Assembly (NCBI GenBank): GCA_016933115.1
Contig: JAFGBL010000236.1
Location: forward strand, 1-59,386
Source of the DNA: Bacteroidales bacterium
GTDB lineage: Bacteria > Bacteroidota > Bacteroidia > Bacteroidales > JAADJA01
Length of the DNA: 59,386 bases
Direction of reading: 5' to 3'
This document shows positions 1 through 9,900 of the stretch, in pieces (positions within the stretch are counted from its first letter, which is position 1; each line of letters starts with the position of its first letter). The position numbers were made by a program, and so were the translations under genes. The notes beneath the pieces were generated by a model that was not told the DNA's origin, made no database searches, and saw nothing but the letters and a program-made list of their open reading frames with translations.

Positions 1-36
1 AGAAATTATAATTAAAATCGTAAATAATTGATTTAG

Positions 37-225
37 AAGAAGGAAAATGAATATTCAATCCTTGGTAATGTTGAAACTTACGGTAACTTACAACCGGAAT
101 TTCAAAAAGGTTATACTTATAATATCATTGCAAGAGAACTCAGTTTAGTAAATCCGCATGTTATAAATGAAAACAAGCTGATTAAAGCACATAGCAAAGT
201 AGAATGGGTAATACCCTTAAATTAG
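37..225 (+). pseudogene. 3' remnant of an unrecognised gene
   Basis: Reading the frame that ends with TAG at 223-225 gives about 62 protein-like residues ending in EWVIPLN, with a plausible amino acid composition. The frame has no ATG and is closed upstream by stops at 13-15, 25-27 and 34-36. A purine-rich stretch just before an ATG at 47 looks like a ribosome binding site, but that ATG lies in another frame, which soon hits a stop. The simplest reading is an early frameshift or a decayed gene. A strong terminator follows at 251-280, which supports this having been a transcribed gene end. I do not recognise the family. Being at the window edge, it cannot be judged against sequence further upstream. 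Confidence 0.35.
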
Positions 226-250
226 GATGAAAATTTCTTTAACTGGTCCT

Positions 251-280
251 GGGATTGAACAATCAATCCCATTTTTTTTT
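251..280 (+). terminator. Rho-independent terminator after the gene remnant
   Basis: A perfect 8-bp stem (251-258 with 263-270) closes on the tetraloop ACAA and is followed by nine T from 272. It ends transcription from the left edge and insulates the next gene, whose start is only 31 bases downstream. Confidence 0.85.
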
Positions 281-287
281 ATCTTTA
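280..287 (+). promoter_or_regulatory. Possible -7 element TATCTTTA
   Basis: TATCTTTA matches the Bacteroidota -7 consensus TAnnTTTG except for the last base and lies 23 bases before the ATG at 311. It overlaps the end of the preceding T-tract, so the match could be partly chance. Confidence 0.4.
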
Positions 288-310
288 TCAAAAACTAAAA
301 ATCTTACAAA

Positions 311-1180
311 ATGAAAAAGAAAATATCGATAGCAATTATTGCAATACTTATGCTACTGGGCAATAATCAGGTAGTATCTCAGACAGATGAGATGTTTCAA
401 TCAGACAAACTGTCCACATTATGGAAAACAGCAGACATCCTGACAACCTCAGAATCGGTTTGTTACGAACCGGAAAGGAAAGTGTTATTCGTGTCATGTA
501 TCAACGGAAATCCGACGGAAAAAGATGGTAATGGTTTCATCGCTATGTTATCGCTCAATGGTGATATCATTTCGCATAAGTGGGTAACCGGACTGAATGC
601 TCCCAAAGGAATGGGAATTTATAATGGTAATTTATTTGTAACGGATATCGACAGGGTGGTTGAATTAAATATTGACAAAGCAGCACTGGTGAAGGAATAC
701 CAAGTAGAAAATGCAAAATTCCTGAACGATATCACCATCGATCCTGTTGGGAATGTCTATATTTCGGATATGGTGACCAATAAAATTCACCGCATTTACA
801 AAGGAATAGTTGAAACCTGGCTGGATGATAACCAACTCAAAGGAACAAACGGTTTGTTTTATGAAGATAAGGAAATTCTTGCCGGAACCAAATCAGGAAT
901 TTTCAGCATACGCATTGAAGATAAAAGGATTTGGCAATCGGTTAAAATCAACGGAGGGATTGACGGTCTGGAAAGTGATGGGAAAGGCAATTACATCATT
1001 TCTGATTGGTCTGGCAAAATCCAACTGGTAAATCCCGAATCAGAACCCGTTTTATTACTAAACACAACATCCGAAGGGATCAATGCCGCTGACATTGAAT
1101 TTATCATCGACAGGGACTTGCTGCTAGTTCCAACATTCAGCGACAACAGGGTGTCAGCCTATGAACTGAAGGAGGAATAA
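311..1180 (+). CDS. Secreted SMP-30/NHL-type beta-propeller protein
   Basis: 289 residues with a clear signal peptide (about residues 1-24, ending ..VVSQ). The rest reads as repeated beta-propeller blades with NHL/SMP-30-like phrases, for example a stretch near residue 140 containing DPVGNVYISD and another near 225 containing SDGKGNYIISDW. Such proteins act in the periplasm or at the surface, either as lactone hydrolases (SMP-30/gluconolactonase) or as binding propellers. I cannot confirm the metal ligands of a lactonase, so the activity is open. The gene stands alone: a terminator lies upstream and the next gene starts about 90 bases later. The start ATG is followed by a Lys-rich n-region typical of Bacteroidota secreted proteins. 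Confidence 0.75.
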   Translation: MKKKISIAIIAILMLLGNNQVVSQTDEMFQSDKLSTLWKTADILTTSESVCYEPERKVLFVSCINGNPTEKDGNGFIAMLSLNGDIISHKWVTGLNAPKGMGIYNGNLFVTDIDRVVELNIDKAALVKEYQVENAKFLNDITIDPVGNVYISDMVTNKIHRIYKGIVETWLDDNQLKGTNGLFYEDKEILAGTKSGIFSIRIEDKRIWQSVKINGGIDGLESDGKGNYIISDWSGKIQLVNPESEPVLLLNTTSEGINAADIEFIIDRDLLLVPTFSDNRVSAYELKEE

Positions 1181-1267
1181 TTTTAATTTGCTTGGCCTTT
1201 CGAAATGAACTTTGGCTTGAAATATGTATAAACCTTGAAAATAATTAATAAAATCAAATTCTGGAAA

Positions 1268-1774
1268 ATGAAAAAGATCGTTTTAATTTTTGCAATTTTA
1301 TCATTTCAATTGGGATTTGCCCAAAAAATAGGGTATATTGAAATGGACCGAATCCTGGAAAAAATACCTAAGTTCCAACAGGTTAATGCTGAAATAGATT
1401 CTGCTGTTGATCAATGGCAATCGGAAACCGATGCCATCTATCAGCAAGTTGAAGATTTATATCAACAATATGTTCAAAACCAATCGAAGATGTCGGATGA
1501 CATGAAAAAGAAAAAGCAGGACGAAATTTTTAATAAAGAAAATGAAGCCAAGGAATTCAGGGAAGAAAAATTCGGTTCGGAAGGGGAGCTGTATCAAATG
1601 CAGGAAGACCTTATCAAACCTATTACCGACGGTGTATATAAGACAGCTGAAAACGTGGCTAAAACCAATGGGTATGATTATTTATTTGAAAAGACTCAAG
1701 AATCCTCCTGGATTTACACAAATCCGGATCATGACCTTACAGAATTGGTAATAAAAGAATTGGGGTTGGAATAG
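1268..1774 (+). CDS. OmpH/Skp family periplasmic chaperone
   Basis: 168 residues: a signal peptide ending around ..GFAQ (residues 1-19), then the OmpH/Skp signature KIGYIEMDRILEKIPKF, then a long charged coiled coil (about residues 35-115) and a conserved C-terminal segment. Skp-type chaperones hold unfolded outer membrane proteins in the periplasm through coiled-coil tentacles. I place the start at the ATG at 1268 rather than the in-frame TTG at 1235, because that ATG sits directly before the Lys-rich n-region and is preceded by an A-rich ribosome binding region. Family length is about 160-190 residues, so the protein is complete. It ends in a terminator shared with the convergent universal stress gene. 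Confidence 0.88.
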   Translation: MKKIVLIFAILSFQLGFAQKIGYIEMDRILEKIPKFQQVNAEIDSAVDQWQSETDAIYQQVEDLYQQYVQNQSKMSDDMKKKKQDEIFNKENEAKEFREEKFGSEGELYQMQEDLIKPITDGVYKTAENVAKTNGYDYLFEKTQESSWIYTNPDHDLTELVIKELGLE

Positions 1775-1777
1775 TAG

Positions 1778-1806
1778 AAAAAAGCCGGAAAGTCTCCGGC
1801 TTTTTT
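1778..1806. terminator. Bidirectional terminator between ompH-like and uspA-like genes
   Basis: The stem 1784-1789 (GCCGGA) pairs perfectly with 1795-1800 (TCCGGC) around a 5-base loop. It is flanked by six A upstream and six T downstream, so it works for both convergent genes. Confidence 0.9.
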
Positions 1807-1810
1807 ATTT

Positions 1811-2659
1811 CTAAAAATCAAAAAATATTTGTCCGTGTTGAATCGGATTAATGCAAAGCACAGGTATTTGAGCTTCATTGAACATGATTTTCTCATTCCA
1901 TGGCCCGAGGGTAAAGTAAGTGCTTCCAATCTGGGGTTCTGTAAGAATGATGATCAAATCCATATTTTTCGCGACTGCATATTCCACTAGTTTTTTCGCT
2001 GAATCATGAGCTTCATCCGAAGTATCCACCGAATAACCAACCTTTTGTTTTTCGAACTCCTGAACAATCTGTTTTGTGATGATGTCTATCCTCGCCGCAT
2101 CTGATGGGTTGCTAACCCTTTCTTTGTATAAGTGGATAGTTACACCAAATCGCTGGGCAACCCTGGTAGCAATGCCGACCTTTTGCCGTGCTTCGGTAAA
2201 TGTATTTACGGGCATCAGCATTTTTCTAAAACCGGTAAATTTCTTATTTTGCACCACCAGTGTTGGAATTTTGGCTTGAACCAAAACCTTCAAAGCAAAA
2301 CTGCCCAGCAAATATTGCAGGCCTTTTTTACCATGAGTTCCAAGAATAATAAAATTGGCGCCGATTTCATCCGCTTTTTCATGAATCAGCTCGAAAATAC
2401 TTCCTTCTTCGTAGCTGTAATCAATTTTCACCTTGTGAACATGTTGGTATTGATCGGCTATTTCCTGTAGCTTTTCCTTAACAGATTGGCCGATATCATC
2501 CTTCTCCCTGAACATGGCATGAGTATCCTTGTTGATAACATGAAATAAGTGAAGCTTCAAGTCTCCAACTAGTTCAGCAAGTTGAACACCATGATCGAGC
2601 GCATTATTGCAAACCTCTGAAAAATCAGTGGGTATAAGTATTACGTTGTTTGTAGGCAT
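1811..2659 (-). CDS. Tandem universal stress protein (UspA family)
   Basis: 282 residues from the ATG at 2657-2659, which opens with MPTNNVILIPTDFSEV, the usual first strand and loop of a Usp domain. A start 27 bases further up adds only an unconserved leader and would cover the promoter. There are two Usp folds: about residues 1-140, with the nucleotide-binding glycine motif GTHGKKGLQYLLGS, and about 145-280, which is more divergent and lacks a clear glycine motif. Tandem Usp proteins are cytoplasmic stress proteins that bind ATP or AMP. The gene is monocistronic with a good promoter at 2684-2691 and a shared terminator. Confidence 0.88.
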   Translation of the reverse strand: MPTNNVILIPTDFSEVCNNALDHGVQLAELVGDLKLHLFHVINKDTHAMFREKDDIGQSVKEKLQEIADQYQHVHKVKIDYSYEEGSIFELIHEKADEIGANFIILGTHGKKGLQYLLGSFALKVLVQAKIPTLVVQNKKFTGFRKMLMPVNTFTEARQKVGIATRVAQRFGVTIHLYKERVSNPSDAARIDIITKQIVQEFEKQKVGYSVDTSDEAHDSAKKLVEYAVAKNMDLIIILTEPQIGSTYFTLGPWNEKIMFNEAQIPVLCINPIQHGQIFFDF

Positions 2660-2683
2660 GTTGACGGTTTTAATTTTCCCTTG

Positions 2684-2691
2684 CAAATATA
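2684..2691 (-). promoter_or_regulatory. -7 promoter element of the universal stress gene
   Basis: On the minus strand this reads TATATTTG, an exact TAnnTTTG match, 25 bases before the chosen start codon. No convincing -33 box was found. Confidence 0.6.
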
Positions 2692-2741
2692 TAGCATTTA
2701 CAATATCTATGGTTGAGTAAAGTCATGATCCTCGACTGAAA

Positions 2742-5700
2742 TTATTTGCTCTTGTCAGGATACGCCGGTGGTTCCGGCCAGCTTTCGGGCCAGTTTTTCA
2801 GTTCTTCCAGGATAACTTCGATGGCTTTGTTTAATTGCTGGTCTTCACCCGCATATACTTTTGCCGGATCGTTTTCAACCTCAATATCAGGGGTAACCCC
2901 TACCCCTTCGATGACAAATTCCTTACCCTCGCGATCATATGTCGAGAATTCGGGTTTCCTTAAATCGCCCCCATCAATCAACGGCAATGACCCCCTGATG
3001 CCGGTTACACCACCCCACGTGCGTGTACCGATCAATTTTCCCATTTTCAGGGTTTTAAATTGATACGGAAACAGGTCACCGTCCGATGCAGAGTATTTGT
3101 CAATCAGCATCACCTTCGGGCCATACTGTAAACCTGCCGGTGTAGTCCTGGGAGATCCGTTACGGCTGATCCTCATCATGGTCAATTCGCGCCGTAGTCG
3201 TTCGATGATCATCGGAGAAACATTTCCACCGCCATTACCCCGGTCGTCGATGATCAGCCCTCTTTTCTTTAACTGAGGGTAATAATATTTTACAAATTCA
3301 TTCAAGCCCTGTGTACTCATATCCGGGATATGAATATAACCAACCTGCCCGTCAGTGGCTTCATCTACCTTTTTAAGGTTGCTCTGAACCCAATTGTAAT
3401 AATACAAATTCGACTCATCATCTGTTGGGATCACAATTACATCCCGGGTATCCTCCTCATTGGGTGAACTGCTGACGGTCAACTCTACCTGTTGTCCTGC
3501 TGTCCCGATCAATGAAGCAAAAATATCGGTCATATTTTTGGTGGATTTCCCATTCACCTTGATGATAAAATCACCCTCATTGACATCTACGCCAACTTCA
3601 GTCAACGGCGAACGGGTATCCTTTGTCCAGTTTTCACCTCTTAATATTTTGTCAATTTGATAATAACCCGACTTGTGCCTACTGATCTCAGCACCCAGCA
3701 AACCGGTTTTTATCCTTTCCGGGCTGGGTTTATCGCCGCCATTCACGTAAGCATGGCCGATATTGAGCTCCCCGATCATTTCACCAATGATATAATTCAG
3801 GTCATTTCTGTTGTTCACATACGAAACCAGAGGTTGGTATTTGGTATGAACAGCCAGCCAGTCGACTCCATGCATGTTCGGATCAAAGAAAAAGTCGCGC
3901 ATTTGGCGCCATGCTTCATCAAAAATCTGATTCCATTCTTCCCGGAAATTAACCCAGACTTTCATATTGGATAAATCGACGTAATCGGTGGTATTTATTT
4001 TGCTTTTTGGCAGGTCGATGATCGCATATTTACTACGGTTGTTTAAAACCATTTTTTTATGGTCGGCTGAGATCAGGTAGCTTCCATATTCACCCAGTTC
4101 AATTTCCTTTTTATCCTTCAGGTCATACATTTTCAATTTGGCTGCATCCTGCTCCATGTTGTTCATACAATAATAAATATTATCGCCAATGGCATTCAAA
4201 TTCCAATATGAACCGGCTTCAATGGGAAGCTCGATGATACGGTCGACAATGCCGTCAAAATCAATTGAGATGTTTTTATCCTCCGCTTTTTCACCATTCT
4301 TTTTATCACCGGATTCTTTCTTTTCTTCAGTTTTTGATGCGTCTGTATCCTCTTGAACTTTAACTTCATCATTTACCGGCTTAAAGGGATTCTCAACATC
4401 TTTTCTGAGCGTTACAAAATAAACGCTGCTCATATCCCGGTAAACATGGTTCCATTCGGTCCAGCTATACAGCGGATTAAAATCACGCAAAGATGTAAAG
4501 AACAGGTAATCACCATTGGTATTGAATACAGGATCTCCTGAATTGTACCAGCTATCTGTTACTGCTGTTTTATTACCCGAATCCAGCCCAAAAATCCAAA
4601 TCTGCGTCATACCATCACGGGTGGGCAATGAATAGGCGATCCATCTGCTGTCGGGAGACCAACTGTAACTTCTGATTTCACCATCCATTGTTTGGTCTAT
4701 CTCAACAATCTCTTTGGTTTCAACATTTACATAAAGCAGCCGCTGCATCCGGTCGGACCAGAGCAGTTTTTTACTGTCGGGTGACCAGATCGGGTTATAT
4801 TTGTAATTATTGCTATTGGATGTAATTTGAATGGCCGGTTCCGATCCATCGTGTATCCGGATGTAAATCTCATCTTCACCCGTACGGTCAGAAATAAAGG
4901 AAATATACTTCCCATCCGGCGACCACTCCACATTCCGGTCGTGAACACCAGATGATTCGGTGAGGTTTTTCGTAATTCCATTTTTTGCCGGAACCGTAAA
5001 TACATCTCCTCGGGCACCGAAGGTGAGTCTTTTACCATCCGGTGAAATAGCCCAGCTATCGATATATTTTGAGGCATCAACCATTTTATTCCGGCTTTGA
5101 TTGTAATCTTCTGCAATGACCACCGGAATCTTCACCGATTGTTCCGTTGCCAGATCCATTTTATAAAGATATCCCCCGTTTTCATAAACAATGGCAGCAT
5201 TTCCAGGGGATGGAAATTTGATATCATATTCGGTGTAATTGGTAACTTTTCGGGTTTCCTTTGTTTTTGTATTATAAGCAAACAGGTTCATGATCCGGTC
5301 GCGATCCGACAGGAAATAGATTTTATCGTCGAACCACATTGGGATAATATCCTGCGCATCGTTATTGGTTATGTTGGTTACTTCCTTCGAATTGAAGTCG
5401 TAAATCAAAATGTCATCTGCCATGCCGCCCCTGTAATACTTCCAGGTCCTGAACTCACGGAATACCCGGTTATATGCAAGCTGTTTGCCATCGGGCGAAT
5501 AACTGCAGAATCCGCCTGAAGGCAGCGGAAGTTCTTCGGATAATCCGCCATTTACATCGGCCAGAAATAATTGCCCCTTAAAGGAATTGAATGATTTTTT
5601 TCGGGAACGGTAAACGACCTGTTCGTTGTTTTTCCAGGTCATTACAATATTATTCGGACCCATCCGGTCTGAAATATCATCGCGGCTGAGGGTTGCAGTG

Positions 5701-6008
5701 TAGGTCAGTCGCTTTGGAATACCACCTCCCGCCTCCATCAGGTAAACTTCGGTATTGCCGTCATACTGGCCTGTAAATGCGATGTATTTACCATCGGGGC
5801 TAAACCTGGCAAACATTTCATAACCGATGTCGTTGGTAAGTTTCCGGGCAACCCCTCCCGATGCATCAACCGTATAGAGGTCGCCTGCATAGGTAAATAC
5901 CACCTGATCGCCATAAATGGACGGAAATCTCAACAGCCTGGCTTCATCCTGAGAATAAAGGAAACCAGCCAGAAAAACAAAAATCAATAAAATAAAACAC
6001 TTTTTCAT
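2742..6008 (-). CDS. Tricorn-like S41 protease with PDZ domain
   Basis: 1088 residues from the ATG at 6008, which begins a good signal peptide (MKKCFILLIFVFLAGFLYSQ). A start 30 bases upstream would put ten unneeded residues before it. Order: signal peptide; WD40-like PD40 propeller blades through about residue 570 (repeats of the form SPDGKYIAF); an acidic Lys/Glu linker; a tricorn core domain (C1); a PDZ domain around residues 760-850; and the S41-type C2 domain with the nucleophile motif SASDGD (Ser975) and a GNGGGN oxyanion stretch. Tricorn-type proteases are usually cytosolic peptide-degrading assemblies. This exported form is typical of Bacteroidota and probably degrades peptides in the periplasm. 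It has no T9SS sorting domain. Confidence 0.9.
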   Translation of the reverse strand: MKKCFILLIFVFLAGFLYSQDEARLLRFPSIYGDQVVFTYAGDLYTVDASGGVARKLTNDIGYEMFARFSPDGKYIAFTGQYDGNTEVYLMEAGGGIPKRLTYTATLSRDDISDRMGPNNIVMTWKNNEQVVYRSRKKSFNSFKGQLFLADVNGGLSEELPLPSGGFCSYSPDGKQLAYNRVFREFRTWKYYRGGMADDILIYDFNSKEVTNITNNDAQDIIPMWFDDKIYFLSDRDRIMNLFAYNTKTKETRKVTNYTEYDIKFPSPGNAAIVYENGGYLYKMDLATEQSVKIPVVIAEDYNQSRNKMVDASKYIDSWAISPDGKRLTFGARGDVFTVPAKNGITKNLTESSGVHDRNVEWSPDGKYISFISDRTGEDEIYIRIHDGSEPAIQITSNSNNYKYNPIWSPDSKKLLWSDRMQRLLYVNVETKEIVEIDQTMDGEIRSYSWSPDSRWIAYSLPTRDGMTQIWIFGLDSGNKTAVTDSWYNSGDPVFNTNGDYLFFTSLRDFNPLYSWTEWNHVYRDMSSVYFVTLRKDVENPFKPVNDEVKVQEDTDASKTEEKKESGDKKNGEKAEDKNISIDFDGIVDRIIELPIEAGSYWNLNAIGDNIYYCMNNMEQDAAKLKMYDLKDKKEIELGEYGSYLISADHKKMVLNNRSKYAIIDLPKSKINTTDYVDLSNMKVWVNFREEWNQIFDEAWRQMRDFFFDPNMHGVDWLAVHTKYQPLVSYVNNRNDLNYIIGEMIGELNIGHAYVNGGDKPSPERIKTGLLGAEISRHKSGYYQIDKILRGENWTKDTRSPLTEVGVDVNEGDFIIKVNGKSTKNMTDIFASLIGTAGQQVELTVSSSPNEEDTRDVIVIPTDDESNLYYYNWVQSNLKKVDEATDGQVGYIHIPDMSTQGLNEFVKYYYPQLKKRGLIIDDRGNGGGNVSPMIIERLRRELTMMRISRNGSPRTTPAGLQYGPKVMLIDKYSASDGDLFPYQFKTLKMGKLIGTRTWGGVTGIRGSLPLIDGGDLRKPEFSTYDREGKEFVIEGVGVTPDIEVENDPAKVYAGEDQQLNKAIEVILEELKNWPESWPEPPAYPDKSK

Positions 6009-6048
6009 GGTTACAACTTTTTGTTTTTGATTAAACATACTTTAAAAT

Positions 6049-6076
6049 TAAAAATCCTGCCTGATATGGGCAGGAT
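6049..6076 (-). terminator. Terminator after the 6126-6734 gene
   Basis: An 8-bp perfect stem (6054-6061 with 6069-6076) has a 7-base loop. On the minus strand it is followed by a T-rich run. It lies 50 bases after the stop of the small secreted protein gene and upstream of the protease gene. Confidence 0.75.
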
Positions 6077-6125
6077 CGATATTATTAAAATTCCGAATTC
6101 CAAAATATGATTGACTGCATAAACA

Positions 6126-6734
6126 TCAATTGCAGGCTGATTGATAGGGTTTTACAGCATCTATGATAATTTCAGTAGCACTTACTGAAAGATCATTGAT
6201 CAATGATTTGTTATTCATAACCGTATTACATACCAGCCAGGCTTCACAATTTTCACCTTTATTGATGTGATCCTGCGCCTGGGCCAGGGCGTAAATTAAA
6301 TTCACAGTTAAGCTGCCCGGTAATGAATTCTTTGCTTTTTCCAGTATTGGAAGTGCCTGTGAAGGATCACCGTCATGATCGATCAAGGTGAGGTATCCCA
6401 GGCTGAACAACTCATCTCCCGTTAGCTTGCTGTAATCCAGGTTATCTTTTGTAGTTCCGTATTTACGTCCAAGGTACTGGGCAAAAGTCGATGCACCGTA
6501 TTTTTTTTCAGCATCAACCAGGGCATTGATAACGGCAGCCTTATACTCTAATCCGATGTTGGGATCCATAAGGTAATGCGCTGCGTTTCCGTCAAGTTGG
6601 CCGTGTTGGCTGGTGTTCTGAACATTCAGGTCGTACAGGTAATTATCATAAAACTTTGCAATTGTCACGGTTGATTGCCCGAAAGTATAGGCTGCGAAGG
6701 GAATCCAAAGGACAAATAAGAATATCTTTTTCAT
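6126..6734 (-). CDS. Secreted protein of unknown function, TPR-like C-terminal half
   Basis: 202 residues with a signal peptide (MKKIFLFVLWIPFAAYTFGQ). I do not recognise a named family. The middle and C-terminal parts look alpha-helical. The stretch around residues 115-165 (LFSLGYLTLIDHDGDPSQAL, then ILEKAKNSLPGS) resembles tetratricopeptide helices, suggesting a small periplasmic repeat protein. Two Cys occur near the C-terminus and one at the penultimate position (..SACN). It has its own promoter and terminator, so it is a single-gene unit. Confidence 0.7.
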   Translation of the reverse strand: MKKIFLFVLWIPFAAYTFGQSTVTIAKFYDNYLYDLNVQNTSQHGQLDGNAAHYLMDPNIGLEYKAAVINALVDAEKKYGASTFAQYLGRKYGTTKDNLDYSKLTGDELFSLGYLTLIDHDGDPSQALPILEKAKNSLPGSLTVNLIYALAQAQDHINKGENCEAWLVCNTVMNNKSLINDLSVSATEIIIDAVKPYQSACN

Positions 6735-6756
6735 AATGATTTAATTTAATATGCAC

Positions 6757-6764
6757 CAAAGATA
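6757..6764 (-). promoter_or_regulatory. Promoter of the small secreted protein gene
   Basis: The minus strand reads TATCTTTG, an exact TAnnTTTG match 23 bases before the start codon. A TTG about 18 bases further upstream is at the right distance for the -33 box. Confidence 0.7.
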
Positions 6765-6924
6765 ACCAATTCAATTATATATCAAGACAACTCAAACACC
6801 GGTTTTGGTTGCAGCAGTCAGCCTTCAAAATTAATGGCAATTTTTGATCAAGTAACCGTGCTTCTTCGCTAGCAGATTGAAAATGATGATTTTCGGGTTA
6901 TCAGTATTCCTCAAAATGCTAACC

Positions 6925-9900
6925 CTATATCCACTTAACCAGGTTAAAATCTTGTTTGTGAGGCAAAAAATCAGCCCTGGGGAAAATCCTGAATGCGAAA
7001 TCATAAACACCGGAACTGTTCATGGTGGTTGATCCTGCCCAGGTTGCTTTAACACCGGAAACCTTCATAAACTTCAAATCTTCAACCTTTATCACATTCT
7101 TCACCTGGTCCAATTCTTTTTGCCCAAGGACCATTTCAATGCTCAGGTTTTCGGGCGGAATATCATTGGTATTGATGATGATCTCAACACTCAATTTTTC
7201 TCCGAGGTCAAGTGGTTTCGTTGACGTATTTGGCAGTTTTACAGATAGAACCTCCACGCCATCCCATTTCTGTGTGATACTGTTTTTCCATTTTTCAATA
7301 TCCCTGGCCAGTTTATAGCCGTTTTCTTGAATTCTAAGGCTCCTGCTAAATAATTTGGAATAGAATTTTTCATAATAATCATCCAGCATCCGCTTCATGG
7401 TAAAATGGGGCGCAATATCCGACAAGGTTGATTTGATATAGGAAATCCATTTATGTGGTATGTTTTCGTTATCGGTTTCAAAAAAGGCAGGGATTATTTC
7501 ATCTTCCAGTATCTGGTAAATGGTCTCGGCATCCAGTTCATCCTGGAAGGCTTGGTTACCATATGTCCTGGCTTCTTTAATTGCCCAGCCTGCACCTGCC
7601 TTATATCCTTCGGCCCACCAGCCATCCAGCACACTAAAATTAACCACACCGTTCATAACGGCTTTCTCTCCGCTCGTTCCTGATGCTTCCAGCGGCCGTG
7701 TAGGCGTATTCAGCCAGATATCAACACCGGAAATCATTTTCCTGCCGATGAACATATCATAGTCTTCAAGGAAAAATATTTTACCCAGAAATTGAGGCAT
7801 TTTTGAGATCTCGATTACCCGCTTGATCAGATCCTGCCCGGGTTTGTCGTTGGGATGCGCTTTTCCGGCGAAAACAAGACGAACCGGCTTTTCAGAATCA
7901 CTAACGATTTTTTCGAGCCGGGTTAAACTTGTAAACAATAGATTGGCCCTCTTATAAGTTGCAAACCGCCTTGCAAAACCTATATAGAGAGCACTTTCAT
8001 CAATATTATCAAGCGTATTAAACACAATTTTAGGGCTTTCCTGCCTTTTGGTCAGATCTTCGTGTATTTTATCCGTCAGAAAATCAACAAATTCCTTTTT
8101 AACTTTTTGTCTTAACTTCCATATCTCGTGGTCGGGAATATTATTGACTTTTTTCCAGCTTTCATGTTGCTTTTGAAAAGTGTGTGACTCTTCTCCCAAC
8201 TTATTGGATAACATTTTCTGCCAATCTTTATGGGCCCAGGTCGGAAAATGAACCCCGTTGGTAACATGGCTGATATGCAATTCATCCGGGAAAAAGCCGG
8301 GATAAAGTTCCCTGAACATATCGCGGGTTACCCTGCCGTGAATTTTACTAACTCCATTCATTTCCTGCGACAGCTTGGCGGCCAGTATGCTCATTGAGAA
8401 TTTCTCATTTTGATTTCCTTTATGGTATCGCCCGAGGTTCATGAATTTTTCCCAGGAAATATTCAAACGGTCGGCATAATGCGGAATATAGGTTCGGAGG
8501 ATATCTTCCGAAAAAGTATCATGCCCGGCCGGCACAGGGGTATGCGTGGTAAACAAACTGGTCGACCGAATTACCTCAACAGCGGTTTCAAAGCTGAATC
8601 CGTGGATTTCAACCAACCTTCTCAGTCTTTCGATACCGGCAAATGCGGCATGTCCCTCATTGAGGTGATAAATATCAGGATGCATCTGCATTGCATTCAG
8701 CAACCTGATTCCACCAACTCCCAGCAGCAATTCCTGTTTGAACCGGTTTTGCCAGTCGCCACCATATAAATTATGGGTTATTTGTCGGTCTTCCAAAGTG
8801 TTTTCTTCAATATCAGCATCGAGCAAATAAAGAGGAATACGTCCTACCTGCAACCTCCAAACCTTGGCATGGAGGTTACGTCCGGGCAGTGCCAATTCAA
8901 TTTTCACCCATTCGCCTGTGTCGTTCACAACAGGCAATAACGGTGTTTCAGTAAATTTATGAGGAATCGATTGTGCGATCTGGTCACCAAATAATGACAG
9001 GCTCTGGCCGAAATAACCGTAACGATACAATAAACCGATGCCAATGATATTTTTATTGGAATCGCTGGCTTCTTTCAAATAATCTCCTGCCAGGACTCCA
9101 AGTCCTCCTGAATAAATCCGGATCGATTCGTGTAATCCGAATTCCATACTGAAATAGGCCACTTGCTCTTTAGGTTTTTCGGATTCCTGCTCCATGTATT
9201 TGTTAAACTTCCTGAAAACCTCCAGCATCCTTGCCACAAAATCCCTGTCCTTCTTCATTTCCTGGAAACGCTCGAAGGATAGCCTGTTCAATGCTGCTAC
9301 CGGGTTGTGTCCGGTTTCTTTCCATAATTTTCCATCCATGGATTCGAACAACTCCTCAGCGTCATAATTCCAGCACCACCATAAATTCATTGACAATTCC
9401 CTAAGCGGTTCCAATTCTGCAGGAATTTTTCCCTTTACAAAAATCTTTTTCCATTCAGGGGGTTCCAGTTTTCCATTTCCAAAAACGGTGTACTCAACCG
9501 ATTGTTTGCTTTTGAATAGATCGGATCGCTTACTCACCTTTTCATTCACCAGATCATATGCCTGCCGGTAATTATCCGAAAGGTTAGTCCAAAGCAGTTT
9601 TTGTGCAATATCATAGGATTCTTTCCTGGCGCGTTCCCAGCTTTCTGCATCCATTTGGGTGTAATTGAGCAAGGCATTTGCAACATCGTTCACTACGGCC
9701 GTGTAATTCTCATCATTGCGTTCAACTACAATAACCGAGTTGTTTTTTACCCCATATTCGTCCTGCACCCACTTTCCAAATCCGGCAACCGAAGTAGTGA
9801 TGGTAGGAATTTTATAGGCAATGCTCTCCAGGGGTGTATATCCCCACGGTTCGTAGTAAGACGGAAAAACAGTCAAATCAAAAGCGTTGAGGAATGTGTA

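Noticed and set aside
5097-5519. Antisense open frame of 140 codons inside the tricorn-like gene, and similar ones inside the GT3-GT35, PorU-like, GH133 and TonB genes
   Set aside because: They lie opposite strongly conserved coding sequence, show no family motifs and have composition expected of a shadow frame.
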